NCBI GenBank assembly: GCA_900544705.1
Contig: UQWH01000020.1
Coordinates: 1-30,324, forward strand
Direction: 5' to 3'
DNA from: an uncultured Eubacteriales bacterium
Lineage (GTDB): Bacteria; Bacillota; Clostridia; Oscillospirales; Oscillospiraceae
Length of the DNA: 30,324 nt
Below are positions 7,638 to 14,974 of the stretch, in pieces. The number at the start of each line of letters is the position of its first letter. Within the stretch, counting starts at the first letter, position 1. Position numbers and translations under genes: made by a program. A model generated the notes under the pieces. It saw only the letters and a list, made by a program, of their open reading frames with translations. It did not search any database and was not told the origin of the DNA.

Positions 7638-8813
7638 ATGGATTACTTAAAGAGAACCTGGGCGGATATTTCGCTTGACAATCTGAATCACAACTACCGG
7701 CAGCTTCGTTCCAAGCTGCCGTCCACCTGCCGCTTTCTGGGCGTGGTCAAGGCGGATGCTTACGGCCATGGCGCGGTGCCGGTCAGCCGGCACTTAAACG
7801 AACTGGGCGCGGAGTATCTCGCCGTGTCCAATATCGAGGAGGCCGTGCAGCTCCGCCGCGGCGGCATCCGCGGGCCGGTGCTGATCCTCGGCTACACGCC
7901 GCCCTTTTATGCGGTCGACCTTGCCGGGATGAATCTCCGGCAGGAGGTACACAGTCTGGAATATGCCCGGCGGCTGAACGAGCGCCTGACGGGCACGAAC
8001 CGCCGCATCCGCATCCATCTCAAGCTGGACACCGGCATGTCCCGCCTCGGCTTCTTTGCCTATGACGACGAAAAGACGCTGGACGAGATCAAAGAGGTGG
8101 CACAGATGCCGCACCTTCTGGTCGAGGGCGCGTTCATGCACTTCCCTGTGGCCGATTCGACCGCGCCGGAGGACGTGGCCTTTACGCGGCTGCAATTTGA
8201 CCGCTTTATGCAGATGCTCTCCGCGCTGAAGGGCTGCGGCATAGAGCCGGCGATTCGCCACTGCTGCAACAGCGGCGCGAGCATCCTGTATCCGGAATAT
8301 GCGCTGGATATGGTGCGCCCCGGCATTGCGACCTACGGCGTCCTGCCCTCGCCGGATGTGGCGGGCAAAATCGACCTGAAGCCCGTCATGTCTTTGCGTA
8401 CGACGGTTTTCCAGCTTCGCGACTATGAGCCGGGTATCTCCATCAGCTACGGCCGCGCCTATACGACAACGGGAAAACAGCGCATCGCGGTGGTCGGTAT
8501 CGGCTATGCCGACGGCCTGTCGCGCAGCTTCTCCGGCAAGATCTCCTTCCTGCTGCACGGAAAGCGCGTGCCGCAGGTCGGCCGTATCTGCATGGATATG
8601 TGCATGGTGGACGTGACGGATGTGCCGGAGGCCAAGGTCGGCGACGTGGTGACGGTGTTCGGCGAGGACGGCGGCGACTGCATCCCGGTCGACGCGCTGG
8701 CCGAGCAGCTCGGCACGATCTCCTACGAGATCCTGTGCGGCATCAATAAGCGGATCCCGCGCATCTACCTCGACGGGGAAACGCAGACCGAAATTCTACA
8801 ATATATCGTATAA
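7638..8813 (+). CDS. alr: Alanine racemase
   Basis: A PLP-dependent racemase of 391 aa that converts L-Ala to D-Ala for peptidoglycan. The PLP lysine is Lys38 in GVVKADAYGHGA, and the second catalytic base Tyr271 lies in ISYGRAYTT. The N-terminal TIM-barrel carries IHLKLDTGMSRLGF and the C-terminal beta domain carries VGRICMDMCMVDVTD. Length is normal. The ATG at 7638 is 14 bases after the lipoprotein gene; the ribosome binding site is weak (GGACGATGA), which may reflect coupling. It is the third gene of the nnrD unit and supplies the D-Ala that the wall genes elsewhere in the window depend on. Confidence 0.96.
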   Translation: MDYLKRTWADISLDNLNHNYRQLRSKLPSTCRFLGVVKADAYGHGAVPVSRHLNELGAEYLAVSNIEEAVQLRRGGIRGPVLILGYTPPFYAVDLAGMNLRQEVHSLEYARRLNERLTGTNRRIRIHLKLDTGMSRLGFFAYDDEKTLDEIKEVAQMPHLLVEGAFMHFPVADSTAPEDVAFTRLQFDRFMQMLSALKGCGIEPAIRHCCNSGASILYPEYALDMVRPGIATYGVLPSPDVAGKIDLKPVMSLRTTVFQLRDYEPGISISYGRAYTTTGKQRIAVVGIGYADGLSRSFSGKISFLLHGKRVPQVGRICMDMCMVDVTDVPEAKVGDVVTVFGEDGGDCIPVDALAEQLGTISYEILCGINKRIPRIYLDGETQTEILQYIV

Positions 8814-8949
8814 TCTGCGTGCCGCCGCGCATAGAATGGAAAGGAGTTCTCGGCGTATAAATTCCGCTTCTGCGTGGGAAACTATCCTTGTCGGCGTTAC
8901 ATAGGAGACTGTGTAACGGCGGAGATTATTTTCACGGAGCGTGAAGCGA
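8814..8949 (+). promoter_or_regulatory. alr-endoA gap with inverted repeat, no antitoxin gene
   Basis: In Firmicutes the RHH antitoxin (ydcD/ndoAI) normally lies here. Only tiny frames exist (22 and 30 codons) and neither resembles an antitoxin. The gap has an AAAGGAG at about 8840-8846 not followed by a usable start at the right distance. It also holds a perfect 7-bp inverted repeat, CGTTACA (8895-8901) and TGTAACG (8912-8918), with a 10-base centre. The repeat could be an operator or a short RNA hairpin. Confidence 0.5.
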
Positions 8950-9312
8950 ATGGATACAACCGTTAAGAGAGGCGACATCTTTTACGCCGACCTGAGCCCT
9001 GTCGTCGGAAGCGAGCAGGGAGGCACCCGCCCGGTGCTGATCGTGCAGAACGACACCGGAAACAAACATTCCCCGACCGTCATTGCCGCCGCGATCACCA
9101 GCCAGACCAACAAAGCCAAGCTGCCAACGCACATTGAGCTGTCCGGCCGGAGCGTGGGGCTGACAAAGGACTCTGTGGTGCTGCTGGAGCAGATCCGCAC
9201 GATCGACAAGCGCCGGCTGCGCGAGCACATGGGTCACGTGGACGAAAACATGATGAATCAGGTGGACAACGCCATTGCGGTCAGCTTCGGCCTGCCGCAG
9301 GGGCTGGGTTAA
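8950..9312 (+). CDS. ndoA: EndoA/MazF family mRNA interferase (PemK-like toxin)
   Basis: A 120-aa protein very close in sequence pattern to B. subtilis EndoA: VKRGDIFYADLSPVVGSEQG at the start, RPVLIVQND, then SPTVIAAAIT, KAKLPTHIEL, DSVVLLEQIRTIDKRRL and a C-terminal helix. EndoA cleaves RNA at a U-rich pentamer and is held in check by a ribbon-helix-helix antitoxin. The ATG at 8950 is preferred: GGAG lies 10 bases upstream, while the in-frame GTG at 8941 is only one base from that site. The locus (after alr) is the conserved one but the antitoxin gene is missing. All expected core residues seem present, so it does not look like a dead copy. Confidence 0.94.
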   Translation: MDTTVKRGDIFYADLSPVVGSEQGGTRPVLIVQNDTGNKHSPTVIAAAITSQTNKAKLPTHIELSGRSVGLTKDSVVLLEQIRTIDKRRLREHMGHVDENMMNQVDNAIAVSFGLPQGLG

Positions 9313-9323
9313 CAGAAAAACGG

Positions 9324-9350
9324 CGCCCGCTCGAAAGAGCGGGCGTTTCC
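9324..9350 (+). terminator. Terminator after endoA
   Basis: A 9-bp GC-rich stem (CGCCCGCTC with GAGCGGGCG) has a GAAA tetraloop. The U tract is short and broken (TTTCC), so it may be leaky. Confidence 0.65.
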
Positions 9351-9398
9351 TGTCATTCCTTTTGCAGGAAGCGCATAGACTCTTGGGGAGGGATTCGT

Positions 9399-9974
9399 AT
9401 GACGGAACTTGAAGTGTTTGCACAGGGCAAAAAGATCGGAACGGCGGAGGTGGAGCGGGAAGGCCTGTTTCTGGAATTCTCCGCCAATCTCCGACCGGAG
9501 GGCGATGCACTGCTCCGGCTGTACGCCGTTGCGGGCTGGCACAGTGAATATCTTGGCATTCCCTGCCCGTCGGGTGGGGAGCTGCGGCTGAGCGCGCGGC
9601 TGCCGGCGAGCCATTTTCCGGGAGAACCGACTGCCATTGCGGCCGATCCCCGGCCGCGGAGCGAGTGGCTGCCGTGGTGCGGCGAACTGGACGGCATCCC
9701 GGTGCGCGACTGCCGCATCCGCCGGGAGCAGGACGCGATCGTGCTTGCGCTGGCGGAGCCGGAGGCGGAGCAGTTTCCGGGCTGGCTTGCCCATATGGAG
9801 GAAACGGAGCTGAGCGGCGAAGCCGTCCGGCTGCTGCGCCTGAACGCCGACGGAAGCCTGCCCTTTTCCGAAGAGGAGGAAGAGAAGCCGGAGGACATTC
9901 CGGAGATCGAGCCGGAAGCGCCGGAGGAGGAGCCGGCAGCGGAGGAAGAACCTCCGCAGGAGGAGCAGGAATAA
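9399..9974 (+). CDS. Hypothetical protein with acidic Glu/Pro tail
   Basis: A 191-aa soluble protein I cannot assign to a family. Residues 1-150 look like a compact beta-rich domain (MTELEVFAQGKKIGTAEVER, LFLEFSANL, ALLRLYAVAGWHSEYLGIP), with repeated PxPxSEWLPW-like aromatic patches. The last 35 or so residues are almost wholly Glu and Pro (EEEEEKPEDIPEIEPE onward), a flexible anionic tail. There is no signal peptide or membrane segment. The ATG at 9399 follows GGGGAGGG. It lies alone between two terminators, so it is a single-gene unit. The start repeats a self-describing 'trait plus modifier' strand pattern, but no function is claimed. Confidence 0.8.
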   Translation: MTELEVFAQGKKIGTAEVEREGLFLEFSANLRPEGDALLRLYAVAGWHSEYLGIPCPSGGELRLSARLPASHFPGEPTAIAADPRPRSEWLPWCGELDGIPVRDCRIRREQDAIVLALAEPEAEQFPGWLAHMEETELSGEAVRLLRLNADGSLPFSEEEEEKPEDIPEIEPEAPEEEPAAEEEPPQEEQE

Positions 9975-9981
9975 AATGCAG

Positions 9982-10013
9982 CGCTTCCGGCGGCAAGCCG
10001 GAAGCGTTTTTTT
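9982..10013 (+). terminator. Terminator after the acidic-tailed protein gene
   Basis: A perfect 10-bp stem (9982-9991 with 9997-10006, 5-nt loop) is followed directly by seven U residues (10007-10013). Confidence 0.93.
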
Positions 10014-10024
10014 GACAGATAGGA

Positions 10025-10053
10025 TTGATTCTTTTGGCGGAATGTGCTAAGAT
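10025..10053 (+). promoter_or_regulatory. Promoter for trpS
   Basis: TTGATT (10025-10030) and TAAGAT (10048-10053) are spaced by 17 bases. The leader to trpS is under 50 bases, too short for a T-box. Confidence 0.65.
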
Positions 10054-10100
10054 AAACAGAACCTATAGAGGAAATTCCCGCGAAAGAGGCGTTTTGAGTT

Positions 10101-11114
10101 ATGAATGAAGCTGCACCGCAAGCAAAAAAGAGAATGTTATCCGGCATCAAGCCATCCGGCGACCTGACGCTCGGCTCCTATCTGGGCGCGATCCGCAACT
10201 GGAAGGACCGCGCTGACGAATTTGACTGCTACTATTTTATGGCCGACCTGCACGCCATCACCGTGCGGCAGAACCCCGCCGACCTGCGCCGCCGCTCGCT
10301 GGAGCAGCTCGCGCAGTACATCGCCTGCGGCCTCGACCCGGAGAAAAATGTGCTGTTTTTCCAGAGCCATGTGCATCAGCACGCGGAACTGGGCTGGGTG
10401 CTCAACTGCTACGCCATGTTCGGCGAGCTGAGCCGCATGACGCAGTTTAAGGATAAAAGCGCGAAAAATGCCGACAATATCAACGGCGGCCTGTTTACCT
10501 ATCCGTCTCTGATGGCGGCGGATATTCTGCTGTATCAGGCGGATTTTGTGCCGGTGGGCGAGGATCAGAAGCAGCACGTCGAGCTGACGCGCAACATCGC
10601 CAAGCGTTTTAACGGCATCTATGGCGACGTGTTCAAGCTGCCGGAGCCGTATATCCCCAAGGTCGGCGCGCGCATCATGAGCCTTGCCAATCCCGAGGCG
10701 AAGATGTCCAAGTCCGAAAACGAGGATCCCGGCCGCGTCTGCCTGATGGACAAGCCGGAGGACATCATGCGCCTGTTCAAGCGCGCCATCACCGACTGCG
10801 ATGCCTGCGTGCGCTACGACCCGGAGAACAAAAAGGGCATCTCCAATCTAATGACGATCTACTCCGCCGCCACTGGCAGGAGCTTTGCCGAGATCGAAGC
10901 GGAGTTTGCGGGCCGCGGCTACGGCGACTTCAAGAAAGCTGTCGGAGAAGCGGTGGTGGAGCTGCTGCGCCCCATCCGCGAGGAGGCCACGCGCCTGCTG
11001 GCGGACAAGGCCTATTTGCAGTCCATCTATGAAGCCGGTGCGCAGAAGGCGTCGGTCATTGCGGAAAAGACCCTCCGTAAGGTATATAAAAAGGTAGGCT
11101 TCGTCGCTCGCTGA
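10101..11114 (+). CDS. trpS: Tryptophan--tRNA ligase
   Basis: A 337-aa class I synthetase that charges tRNA-Trp. The HIGH-like signature is TLGSYLGAI (23-31) and the KMSKS loop is exactly KMSKSEN (201-207). Other family segments are YYFMADLHAIT, DILLYQADFVPVGEDQKQH and AKRFNG. Length is typical of bacterial TrpRS. The ATG at 10101 is preceded by AAAGAGG at a slightly long distance. Unlike pheST it has no T-box leader. The tagO gene starts 23 bases after its stop with no terminator between, so some co-transcription with the wall genes is likely. Confidence 0.96.
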   Translation: MNEAAPQAKKRMLSGIKPSGDLTLGSYLGAIRNWKDRADEFDCYYFMADLHAITVRQNPADLRRRSLEQLAQYIACGLDPEKNVLFFQSHVHQHAELGWVLNCYAMFGELSRMTQFKDKSAKNADNINGGLFTYPSLMAADILLYQADFVPVGEDQKQHVELTRNIAKRFNGIYGDVFKLPEPYIPKVGARIMSLANPEAKMSKSENEDPGRVCLMDKPEDIMRLFKRAITDCDACVRYDPENKKGISNLMTIYSAATGRSFAEIEAEFAGRGYGDFKKAVGEAVVELLRPIREEATRLLADKAYLQSIYEAGAQKASVIAEKTLRKVYKKVGFVAR

Positions 11115-11136
11115 CGAGGCAAAGAGGAATTACGGA

Positions 11137-12237
11137 ATGATTTTGGATCCGAATTTTATTCTGCGGGTCGGGCTTGCGCTCCTGAGCGCGGCGGTGCTTT
11201 CCTTTGCGGTCACGCCGCTGGTGAAGCGGCTTGCGCAGAAGGTGGGCGCGATGGACGTTCCCACCGACAGCCGACGGATGCACCACCATCCCATCCCGCG
11301 CATGGGCGGTCTTGCGATCTTCCTCGCGTTTCTGGCAAGTGTGCTGATCTTCGCGTACCCGGAGATCGACCGCGAGATCCGCGGCATCCTGCTGGGCGCG
11401 GTCATCATTGTGATCCTTGGCGTCCTTGACGATATTATTACCCTGCACGCCGGGCTGAAATTCGTCGTGCAGATCCTGGCTGCGGTGCTCGTGGTGCTGC
11501 ACGGCTGCCGCATCGAGCACTTCGTGGGGCTGCACCTTGCCGACTGGCTGTCGTACCCCGTGAGTGTCGTCTGGATCGTTGCGATCACGAACGCCGTGAA
11601 CTTTATCGACGGCCTGGACGGCCTGGCAGCGGGCGTTTCCGCGATCTCCGCGGGCGCGATGCTCGTCGTGGCGCTGCTGGTCGGGGACTTTATGTCTGCC
11701 GTCATGCTGGCGGCCATCGTCGGCGCCTGCGTTGGCTTTATCCCTTACAATTTCAATCCCGCGAAGATCTTCATGGGCGATACCGGCTCGACCTTTCTGG
11801 GTTTCATGCTCTCGACGATCTCGATCTACGGCCTGTTCAAGATGTACGCAATCATCTCCTTTGCAGTGCCGTTTCTGGTGCTGGGCCTGCCGATCTTCGA
11901 CATCTGCTTTGCGGTCGTGCGCAGAGTTTCCCACGGCCAGAGCCCCATGCACGCCGACCGCGGACATGTGCATCACCGCCTGATCGACATGGGCTTCAGC
12001 CAGAAGCAGGCGGTTGCGATCTCCTATATGCTCTCGGCCATTCTGGGCATGGCGGCGGTCGTTCTGACCAACGACGGAGAAACGCAGGCGCTGATCTTCC
12101 TTGCGGCGGTGGTCGTCGTAGGCGCGATCGGCTTCTGGGTCATCTTCGGTCACAAGCCCAAGGAAGAAAAGAAGCAAGACGCGGTCCCCGTACCGCAGAA
12201 AGAAGAACAAACGGAGGAAACAGATGAAAAAAATTAA
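11137..12237 (+). CDS. tagO: Undecaprenyl-phosphate GlcNAc-1-phosphate transferase (TagO/WecA type)
   Basis: A 366-aa multi-pass membrane enzyme of the MraY/WecA/TagO family. It moves GlcNAc-1-P (or a similar sugar-P) from UDP-sugar to undecaprenyl phosphate and so starts wall polymer or teichoic acid synthesis on the inner membrane face. Visible motifs: TDSRRMHHHPIPRMGGLAIF near 44-63, the metal-binding LGVLDD near 90, NAVNFIDGLDGLAAG near 150, AKIFMGDTGS and the sugar-selective HADRGHVHHRL near 272. About ten hydrophobic segments are present. The charged tail (KPKEEKKQD...EETDEKN) is cytosolic. It overlaps wecB by 14 bases, so the two are one functional unit. Confidence 0.93.
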   Translation: MILDPNFILRVGLALLSAAVLSFAVTPLVKRLAQKVGAMDVPTDSRRMHHHPIPRMGGLAIFLAFLASVLIFAYPEIDREIRGILLGAVIIVILGVLDDIITLHAGLKFVVQILAAVLVVLHGCRIEHFVGLHLADWLSYPVSVVWIVAITNAVNFIDGLDGLAAGVSAISAGAMLVVALLVGDFMSAVMLAAIVGACVGFIPYNFNPAKIFMGDTGSTFLGFMLSTISIYGLFKMYAIISFAVPFLVLGLPIFDICFAVVRRVSHGQSPMHADRGHVHHRLIDMGFSQKQAVAISYMLSAILGMAAVVLTNDGETQALIFLAAVVVVGAIGFWVIFGHKPKEEKKQDAVPVPQKEEQTEETDEKN

Positions 12238-13375
12238 AGTCATGTCCGTGTTTGGCACGCGTCCCGAGGCCATCAAGATGGCTCCGCTGGTCAAGACGCT
12301 GGCGGCAAGGGAGAACATCGAGAGCATCTGCTGCCTGACGGGGCAGCACCGGGAGATGCTGGATTCCGTGATGCATATTTTCCGGCTGAAGGGCGACTAC
12401 GACCTCAACATCATGCAGAAGCAGCAGACCCTTTCGTCCATCACCACGCGCACCCTGCTTGGCATGGACAGCGTGCTGGACGAGGCGCAGCCGGATCTTG
12501 TACTGGTGCACGGCGACACGTCCACGACCTTCGCCGGCGCACTGGCGGCGTTCTATCATAAGGTGCCGGTGGGTCATGTCGAAGCCGGCCTGCGCACCTA
12601 TGACAAGTATTCCCCTTTCCCGGAGGAGATGAACCGCACGCTCGTGGGCGACCTTGCCACGCTGCATTTCTCTCCGACCAATGCCAATGCCGCGAATCTG
12701 CGCCGCGAGGCCGTGCAGGGTGAGATCTTCGTCACCGGCAACACGGTCATCGATGCGATGAAGACGACCGTCCGTGAGGACTATCGCTTCTCCACACAAG
12801 AATTGAACGAACTGGATTTCGTGAATCACCGCGTGATCGTTCTGACCTGCCACCGCCGAGAAAATTACGGCCAGCCCATGCACGACATCCTCAGCGCCGT
12901 GCGCGAGGTGGTCAGGCGGCATGAAAACGTCGAGGTCGTCTATCCCGTACATCTCAGCCCCGCGGTGCGCCAGTGTGCGCAGGAGGAGCTGGGCGGCGTC
13001 GAGCGCGTCCACCTGATCGACCCCGTGGACGTCGAGGAGATGCACAATCTGATGGCGCGCTGCTATTTTGTCATGACAGATTCGGGCGGATTGCAGGAAG
13101 AGGCGCCCGCACTGGGTAAGCCCGTGCTTGTCCTGCGGCGGGAAACGGAGCGGCCGGAGGCCGTGACCGCCGGAACGGTCAAGCTGGCCGGCGTGGAGCA
13201 CGACCGGATCGTGGAAATGGCCTGCGAGCTGCTGGAAAAGCCGGAAAGCTATGCGGCGATGGCTCATGCGGTCAATCCCTACGGCGACGGCAATGCCTGC
13301 GAGCGCATTGCGGACGCGATCGAGTGGCATTTCGGCCTGCGTGCGGAGAAGCCCGTGGACTTTTCCGCAAAATAA
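12224..13375 (+). CDS. wecB: UDP-N-acetylglucosamine 2-epimerase (non-hydrolysing)
   Basis: A 383-aa GT-B fold enzyme (WecB/MnaA) that interconverts UDP-GlcNAc and UDP-ManNAc. Family signatures are FGTRPEAIKMAPLV (10-23), HGDTSTTFAGAL, GHVEAGLRTYDKYSPFPEE, LTCHRRENYG and the substrate loop TDSGGLQEEAPALGKPVLVL followed by RRETERPE. The ATG at 12224 has GGAGGAAACAG upstream, inside the end of tagO. Together with tagO it points to a ManNAc-containing linkage unit or secondary wall polymer. SLH domains, present on the lysozyme-like protein at 17019, are known to bind pyruvylated ManNAc polymers, which gives a plausible link. Confidence 0.96.
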   Translation: MKKIKVMSVFGTRPEAIKMAPLVKTLAARENIESICCLTGQHREMLDSVMHIFRLKGDYDLNIMQKQQTLSSITTRTLLGMDSVLDEAQPDLVLVHGDTSTTFAGALAAFYHKVPVGHVEAGLRTYDKYSPFPEEMNRTLVGDLATLHFSPTNANAANLRREAVQGEIFVTGNTVIDAMKTTVREDYRFSTQELNELDFVNHRVIVLTCHRRENYGQPMHDILSAVREVVRRHENVEVVYPVHLSPAVRQCAQEELGGVERVHLIDPVDVEEMHNLMARCYFVMTDSGGLQEEAPALGKPVLVLRRETERPEAVTAGTVKLAGVEHDRIVEMACELLEKPESYAAMAHAVNPYGDGNACERIADAIEWHFGLRAEKPVDFSAK

Positions 13376-13380
13376 GGAAC

Positions 13381-13425
13381 AAAACAAACCCCGCCGGGCT
13401 CGGCAGAGCCCGGCGGGGTTACTAT
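13381..13425. terminator. Bidirectional terminator between wecB and the three-gene minus operon
   Basis: A 15-bp perfect stem (13387-13401 with 13406-13420, GGCA loop). On the minus strand it runs into TTTGTTTTGTT, a good U tract for the operon ending at 13456. On the plus strand the T tract is weak (TTACTATGT) but the stem is very strong. Confidence 0.85.
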
Positions 13426-13455
13426 GTGCGGCAGACCGCTGTTCGTGCGGATGCC

Positions 13456-13803
13456 TTACTGCAAAAACAGGAAGATCGCCAGCGTGAGCGCGACGGACTG
13501 GGAATCCTCGTTGCCGTCCGAAAGCAGCAGAAGCAGGATCAGAAGCAGCAGCAGATCGCCGTTGTCCGCGCCGGGGAGCAGCCGGTCGAGAAAGGGCAGG
13601 CGCAGACAGGCCTCCGGTCTGGACGGGTCCCGCGGCGGCTCGGCGCAGGGCGGCGGTGCGGGCGGCTTTGGCGGCGGTGCGGGCGGTTTTGGCGGCGAAG
13701 GCGGCCGCGGCGGGGGAGGCGGTTCCGGCGGACGGCGCTCCGGCTGCGGGATCTGCCTGCGCTGATACTGCCCGCCGGGGCCGGGAGAATAACGGTTATA
13801 CAT
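13456..13803 (-). CDS. Proline-rich small protein with Leu-rich C-terminal tail, unknown
   Basis: A 115-aa protein I do not recognise. Residues 1-20 are polar, with Gly/Arg/Gln. About 21-57 is a proline tract with a repeated PPKPPAPP unit. About 65-80 reads CLRLPFLDRLLPG. The end is extremely hydrophobic: GDLLLLLILLLLLSDG, an acidic gap (NEDS) and a second hydrophobic run VALTLAIFLFLQ at the very C-terminus. The layout suggests a flexible N-terminal arm with a membrane-active or self-associating tail. The ATG at 13803 follows GGAAAGGGGG and overlaps the end of the upstream gene by 8 bases. It is the last gene of three. Codon periodicity and the operon layout argue it is real despite low complexity. 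Confidence 0.72.
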   Translation of the reverse strand: MYNRYSPGPGGQYQRRQIPQPERRPPEPPPPPRPPSPPKPPAPPPKPPAPPPCAEPPRDPSRPEACLRLPFLDRLLPGADNGDLLLLLILLLLLSDGNEDSQSVALTLAIFLFLQ

Positions 13804-14173
13804 TTTTTTCCCCCTTTCCCGGAAAGCCGCCGTAGTTTTTCAGGGCGAAACCCGCCAGCTGCGACAGCTTCGCGATGCGCAGTGCCTCGTCGATCTTTGC
13901 CTGCCGCTCCGGGGCAAGATAGGGTTTCAGCGCGCACAGCAGCGCCTCCTGCCGTTTGTCCGTATGCTGTGCCTGCTGCATCAGCCGCAGAATGCCCTTG
14001 ACGAAGGCGTCGTCCGGCGGCGGAGGAGGCGGCTTCGACGGTGGGTCCGGCGGCCCGTTGGGCGCTGCGGAGGGACCGCCGAGCGACTGGGCAAGGTTCA
14101 TGATCTTTGCCATGCTGTCCGGGTCGCTCAGAATCTGATTCAGTTTGTCCTCAAAGCCCTCCGTGCCGACCAC
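13796..14173 (-). CDS. Small helical protein with internal poly-Pro linker, unknown
   Basis: A 125-aa protein of unknown family. An N-terminal helix (FEDKLNQILSDPDSMAKIMN, about 7-26) is followed by a Pro-rich linker (about 41-56). Two helical segments follow (DDAFVKGILRLMQQAQ and ALLCALKPYLAPERQAKIDE). The tail is positively charged (KNYGGFPGKGEKNV). There is no signal or membrane segment. The start is GTG at 14173, directly after the TAG of the upstream gene (TAG then GTG) with only a weak GAAAG site, which suggests translational coupling. The proline linker resembles that of the next gene, so the two products may act together. Confidence 0.75.
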   Translation of the reverse strand: MVGTEGFEDKLNQILSDPDSMAKIMNLAQSLGGPSAAPNGPPDPPSKPPPPPPDDAFVKGILRLMQQAQHTDKRQEALLCALKPYLAPERQAKIDEALRIAKLSQLAGFALKNYGGFPGKGEKNV

Positions 14174-14398
14174 CTACTTTCGATTGATTTTTTCCAGAAG
14201 CTCCGCGGCCTCCGGCGTGGAAAGAACGGGCCGCAGCGCGTCCTGCGCGCCGCTGACGTTGCCCTTCTGAAATTCTTCCGCGGCCCTGCGCAGCTCCTTC
14301 CCGCCGCCCTGCGACAGAAGCTGCATCAGCCGCTTGCCTTCCTCGGACGCGAGAAGCTGCCGCGCCTGTTCAATGGTGGGATTTCCTTCCGGTTTCAT
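14174..14398 (-). CDS. Small helical protein, first gene of the three-gene operon, unknown
   Basis: A 74-aa soluble, highly helical protein. Its pattern of charged helices (EQARQLLASEEGKRLMQLLS, then KELRRAAEEFQKGNVSGAQD, then LRPVLSTPEAAELLEKINRK) is regular. The segments ASEEGKRLMQLLSQ here and SDPDSMAKIMNLAQSL in the next gene share a helix style, which may point to a common origin; this is inference. The ATG at 14398 has a strong AAGGAGG 5 bases upstream, and this decides the start. The gene begins the minus-strand operon and is divergent from the phosphodiesterase gene at 14480. Confidence 0.78.
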   Translation of the reverse strand: MKPEGNPTIEQARQLLASEEGKRLMQLLSQGGGKELRRAAEEFQKGNVSGAQDALRPVLSTPEAAELLEKINRK

Positions 14399-14420
14399 GC
14401 CTGCCTCCTTTGCGCGACGC

Positions 14421-14449
14421 TTGCAGCCGCTTGACTGGTCTGATATAAT
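14421..14449 (+). promoter_or_regulatory. Promoter for the phosphodiesterase-coaX unit
   Basis: TTGCAG (14421-14426) and a perfect TATAAT (14444-14449) are spaced by 17 bases, 30 bases before the start at 14480. The region is shared with the divergent three-gene operon, whose own promoter I could not fix. Confidence 0.72.
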
Positions 14450-14479
14450 ATATGCAGGATCGTATGGGAAGGTGACGCA

Positions 14480-14974
14480 ATGAAGCTGCTGATTCTCTCG
14501 GATTCTCACCGGGAGATGGAATATATGCGCGACGCCGTCCGTCGCGAGCGCCCGGACGCGGTCATCCATCTGGGTGATCTGGTGCCGGATGCCGACCGGC
14601 TGGCGGAGGAATTTCCCGGCCTGCCCGTGCTGAGCGTGCGCGGAAACTGTGATTTTTCCCAGCCACCGCGCGCGGAGGAGCTGCTGCGCACCTTTGAGGG
14701 CGTGAAGATCTTCGGCGTGCATGGCCACCGCTACCGCGTCAAGCAGACGCTTCTGCCGGCGGAGATGGCGGCGCGCCAGAACGGCGCGGACGTGCTGCTC
14801 TTCGGGCATACGCACTGCCCCTACTGCGAATATTATAACGGTCTGTGGATGCTCAACCCCGGCGCGTGCAGCGGCCGCGCGCCGAGCTACGGCGTGGTGC
14901 AGATCGAAAACGGAACAGTAAATTGCCGCGTAACGGATTTGTACGCGGCAGAAGAAAAGGTGGGTACCTTATGA
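14480..14974 (+). CDS. YfcE/MJ0936-type metallophosphoesterase
   Basis: A 164-aa calcineurin-like phosphodiesterase of the small YfcE/YsnB group. The dinuclear metal site is visible in order: LSDSH (Asp8, His10), HLGDL (Asp33), RGNCD (Asn56), GVHGH and FGHTH. Length matches the family. Substrates of these enzymes in the cell are mostly not known; they hydrolyse model phosphodiesters, often with Mn2+. The ATG at 14480 follows GGAAGGTGACGCA. It overlaps coaX by 4 bases (ATGA), so the two are translationally coupled, though no functional tie is established. Confidence 0.93.
   Translation: MKLLILSDSHREMEYMRDAVRRERPDAVIHLGDLVPDADRLAEEFPGLPVLSVRGNCDFSQPPRAEELLRTFEGVKIFGVHGHRYRVKQTLLPAEMAARQNGADVLLFGHTHCPYCEYYNGLWMLNPGACSGRAPSYGVVQIENGTVNCRVTDLYAAEEKVGTL

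Noticed and set aside
8836..8904. 22-codon frame in the alr-endoA gap as a candidate antitoxin
   Set aside because: It is too short, starts before its nearest ribosome-like site and does not resemble an RHH antitoxin.
8874..8966. 30-codon GTG frame running into endoA
   Set aside because: It has no ribosome binding site before the GTG and no known motif, though the translation looks protein-like.
13424..13765. Glycine-rich plus-strand frame (GGFGGGAGG-type)
   Set aside because: It is the complement of the proline-rich minus-strand gene, lacks a ribosome site and is low-complexity by construction.
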